Of a stretch of 64,000 bases of DNA, positions 61,708-64,000 are shown one piece after another (the first letter of the stretch is position 1; the number at the start of each line of letters is the position of its first letter). The stretch covers positions 62,001 to 126,000 of the forward strand of contig NZ_JACVAP010000005.1 in the NCBI RefSeq assembly GCF_014851915.1, given 5' to 3'. The notes beneath the pieces were generated by a model. It ran no database searches. It was not told the DNA's origin and saw only the letters and a list, made by a program, of their open reading frames with translations. Position numbers and translations under genes: made by a program. This DNA is from Xanthomonas sp. XNM01 (GTDB lineage: Bacteria; Pseudomonadota; Gammaproteobacteria; Xanthomonadales; Xanthomonadaceae).

Positions 61708-63981
61708 TCACGCGCCGGGTGTGTCCGCGAGCGCGGCATCCTGCGACGGCGTGCCACCGACGCGCTGCAGGCAGCCCAGCGCCTCCAGCACGTCGACCGC
61801 CGCATCGGCACGGCAGGTCTCGGCCACGCTCACCGGTCCGGCGATGTAGCCGGACCAGCGTCCGCGTCCTTCGGCCTTGGCCCGGTACAGTGCCGCATCG
61901 GCCACGCGCAGGCTCAGCGCCCAGTCGCCGGCATGCTGCGGCCACGGTGGCAGCAGCGACGCGCCCATCGACACGTGCAGCGGCACGCTGCCGGTCGGGC
62001 GTACCAGCGGCTCGCGCTGCAGCTGCTGGCAGATCCGCCGGAACAGGCGCGCGGCCTCGGCCATCGAGGTGTCCGGGCAGATCCACAGGAACTCCTCGCC
62101 ACCCCAGCGGGCGACCACGTCCGAACCGCGGCTGCAGCCGCGCAGGATGTCGGCGAAGTGCATCAGGGCGTGGTCGCCGCCCTCGTGCCCGTGCTGGTCG
62201 TTGATGCGCTTGAAGTGGTCGATGTCCAGCAGCAGCATCAGCACCGGTTCCGGGGTGCGTCCCTGCGCCAGGGCCTCGCGTTGCGTCTGGCCGAGCTGCT
62301 CCAGCCAACCCTGCACGTAGCGGCGGTTGCGCAGGCCGGTCAGCGCGTCTTCCTCGCTCTGGCGGCGGATCGTCGCGGTCAGCTTCTCCAGGTCGCGATG
62401 CGCCGTTTCGATCTCGCCGTTCTTGCGCGCCAGCTCGCGGTTGATGCGCTTGCGGACCCGGCTCTCGCGGATCTTCAGCAGCGCCAGCACCGCCAGCACC
62501 AGCACCGCTGCCAGCAGGCCGTACACGGTCAGGCGCTGGCGCTGGTCGCTGGCGGCCAGCTCGGCGAGCGTGGCCTGCTGCGCGGCGCGTTCGCGGCCCA
62601 GCTCGGCCAGCTCGCCCTCCTTGCGTGCCAGCTCCACCGCCGACTCCAGTTCGGCGATGCGGGTCTTCGACTCGACGTTGACCACCTCGTCGCTGGTCGC
62701 CTTGAACTCGCGCATCAGTTCCAGCGCCTCGCGGTGCCGGCCCAGCGCGTCGAGGTTGTCGATCATGCGCGGGTACAGCTCGAGCCGGCGCGGCACGTTG
62801 TCCGCGAGCCGGAACAACGCACGCGAGCGGGCGAAGGACTCGGCCGCGGCCGGGTGCTGGCCCAGGTCGGCCTGGGTGGCGCCGATGTTGGAGTGGACGA
62901 TGGCCGCCTCCTCGTTCTTGCCCGCCGCTTCGATCTGGCGGGCGGCGTCGGCCAGCATCGGCAGCGCTTCGCGCTGGCGGCCGGTGCGGCGCAGCACGTT
63001 GCCCAGATTGTTGAGGATGTCGCCGGTCGGGCGGCCCGCCTCGAGTGCGGTGTCCAGCGCTTCGCGGTACAGCGCCTCGGCGCGTTCGTAGTGCTCGGCG
63101 CCTTCGTGAGCCGAGGCCAGGTTGTTGAGCACCGCCTCCCGGGTCAGCGACGGCCGCGGCTTCTGGTCGTAGCTGGCCAGTGCCCGTTCGCCGTACTCGA
63201 TGGCGCGATCGAATTCGCGCGCGTAGACGAACACCGCGGTGGCGTTGTGCAGGAAGCCGGCATCGAGCGGGCGGTCAAGCGCCTTGGCCACGCGTTCGAC
63301 TTCCAGCAGGGCTTCGATCGCCTCGGGATGACGGCCCTGCTGGGCGGCCACCAGGAAGATCAGCTGATTGGCGTTGTACTCGACCAGATGCGGGTGCGTG
63401 GGCACCTTGGACAGGGCGAGCCGGGCCAGGCGCTCCGCGTTGGCGCTGTCGCCCATCAGCATGTAGGACGCGGCCAGCTGCCGCCACATCTCGGCCAGCG
63501 ATTCCTCGCCGGGCAGCCTGGCTTCCAGCCGCTCCATGTCGCGCTCGAGCTCGGCGATCCGCGATGCGGTGCGCGGCTGCCAGATCACGCCATTCAGGCG
63601 TTTGAGCAGGCGCAGCTGCTGCTCCGGCGTGAGCCGGTCCATCGTCTGCGCGCGCAGCGGCGCGCCGATCTCCAGCACCCGGTCCTGCCGGCGCAGCGCA
63701 TTGGCCGCATCCATCAGCTCCAGGCCGAGTTCGATCACGGTCCGCTTGTCGGCGGCCGCATCGAAGACCGGATCGCCCAGGGCGAGCGCGGCGGCAGGGT
63801 CGGACTCGCGCAGCGCCTTGACCCGGGCCAGCACGTCGTCCGGCGACGCTGGATCCGCAGGCCGGAAAGCGCTGGTGGTGGCCGGCGCGGTCGGTGCCGC
63901 CATCGCGCAGGCATGAAAACAGAACGCCAGCAGTGCCATCGGCACGGCCAGCCGGTACCGCACGGAAAATCCCCGGTGCAT
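61708..63981 (-). CDS. Diguanylate cyclase with periplasmic TPR sensor (GGDEF)
   Basis: A 757-residue membrane enzyme making c-di-GMP from two GTP. A signal anchor (about 10-29) leads to a periplasmic region with TPR-type repeats (about 165-420: AEMWRQLAASYMLMGDSANA, LNNLASAHEGAEHYERAEAL, LNNLGNVLRRTGRQREALPM). A coiled coil (about 440-480), a transmembrane helix (about 486-503) and a GGDEF domain (about 545-715) follow. The active site is GGEEF at 627-631, and an inhibitory RxxD site (RGSD, 618-621) sits exactly five residues before it, so both activity and feedback control look intact. The start at 63981 is complete. Confidence 0.94.
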   Translation of the reverse strand: MHRGFSVRYRLAVPMALLAFCFHACAMAAPTAPATTSAFRPADPASPDDVLARVKALRESDPAAALALGDPVFDAAADKRTVIELGLELMDAANALRRQDRVLEIGAPLRAQTMDRLTPEQQLRLLKRLNGVIWQPRTASRIAELERDMERLEARLPGEESLAEMWRQLAASYMLMGDSANAERLARLALSKVPTHPHLVEYNANQLIFLVAAQQGRHPEAIEALLEVERVAKALDRPLDAGFLHNATAVFVYAREFDRAIEYGERALASYDQKPRPSLTREAVLNNLASAHEGAEHYERAEALYREALDTALEAGRPTGDILNNLGNVLRRTGRQREALPMLADAARQIEAAGKNEEAAIVHSNIGATQADLGQHPAAAESFARSRALFRLADNVPRRLELYPRMIDNLDALGRHREALELMREFKATSDEVVNVESKTRIAELESAVELARKEGELAELGRERAAQQATLAELAASDQRQRLTVYGLLAAVLVLAVLALLKIRESRVRKRINRELARKNGEIETAHRDLEKLTATIRRQSEEDALTGLRNRRYVQGWLEQLGQTQREALAQGRTPEPVLMLLLDIDHFKRINDQHGHEGGDHALMHFADILRGCSRGSDVVARWGGEEFLWICPDTSMAEAARLFRRICQQLQREPLVRPTGSVPLHVSMGASLLPPWPQHAGDWALSLRVADAALYRAKAEGRGRWSGYIAGPVSVAETCRADAAVDVLEALGCLQRVGGTPSQDAALADTPGA

Positions 63982-64000
63982 CTCGAACTCCGAGCCGCGA

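Overview
The window is about 64 kb of high-GC DNA (by eye near 69-70%) from a gammaproteobacterial chromosome. The gene complement points to the Xanthomonadaceae, in the range of Lysobacter, Luteimonas, Stenotrophomonas or Pseudoxanthomonas. The evidence is GTAG-type REP elements, many small secreted proteins and lipoproteins, an egtB-egtD pair, a stand-alone PTS-type EIIC membrane protein and a TonB receptor. Genus is inference. No rRNA or tRNA gene, insertion sequence, CRISPR array or complete prophage was seen.

Layout. 1-1697: 3' part of recD. 1801-2390: toxin-first higBA module with a palindrome in its promoter. 2535-5046: small uncharacterised genes. 5104-7821: minus-strand alpha/beta hydrolase, small membrane protein and DUF1801 protein, divergent from a MarR regulator across a 14-bp palindrome. 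7913-9887: pseudouridine synthase and a Sel1-like secreted protein. 10041-12286: egtB-egtD (ergothioneine). 12428-18464: SnoaL-like protein, an AadA-type aminoglycoside nucleotidyltransferase with its key residues intact, a DUF3396 (type VI immunity-like) protein, membrane and secreted proteins and a TonB-like proline-rich protein. 18670-20857: membrane protein and a phospholipase D/cardiolipin synthase. 20970-22195: a 173-bp tandem repeat array made of inverted GTAG elements. 22220-25635: SnoaL-like protein, SDR oxidoreductase and Atu4866-like protein, divergent from a LysR regulator across a 12+12 bp palindrome. 26052-29512: M13 metallopeptidase and amidohydrolase, both secreted.

29724-32021 is clearly foreign: an AT-rich AAA_13 (RloC/PrrC-like) ATPase gene interrupted by one in-frame TGA. 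It lies downstream of a membrane-anchored Mrr-like nuclease gene with a C4 zinc finger (32095-32937). This is the best defence-island candidate.

33221-37324 holds lipoproteins, an LprI-like protein, a class C beta-lactamase-fold hydrolase and an RraB-like protein. 37374-40632 is a regulatory unit. A secreted amidohydrolase plus an NTF2-like protein run leftwards, and an ECF sigma factor plus a membrane protein run rightwards. The gap holds two copies of one promoter-like sequence facing outward with identical spacing, which suggests the sigma factor drives both arms. 40723-47880: lipoprotein and a decayed paralogue, GNAT, YdeI-like protein, beta-propeller-like proteins, a double L7/L12-like tail-anchored protein with an apparent CTG start, and a large LysM protein. 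48043-51784: PTS EIIC-like protein and TonB receptor. 51872-59916: lipoprotein, GNAT, membrane proteins, a second class C hydrolase and a GT1 glycosyltransferase. 60071-63981: a PilZ-like protein downstream of a TPR-GGDEF diguanylate cyclase.

Functions were assigned from motifs read by eye and from memory of families; no search was run. DUF numbers are recollections and should be checked.
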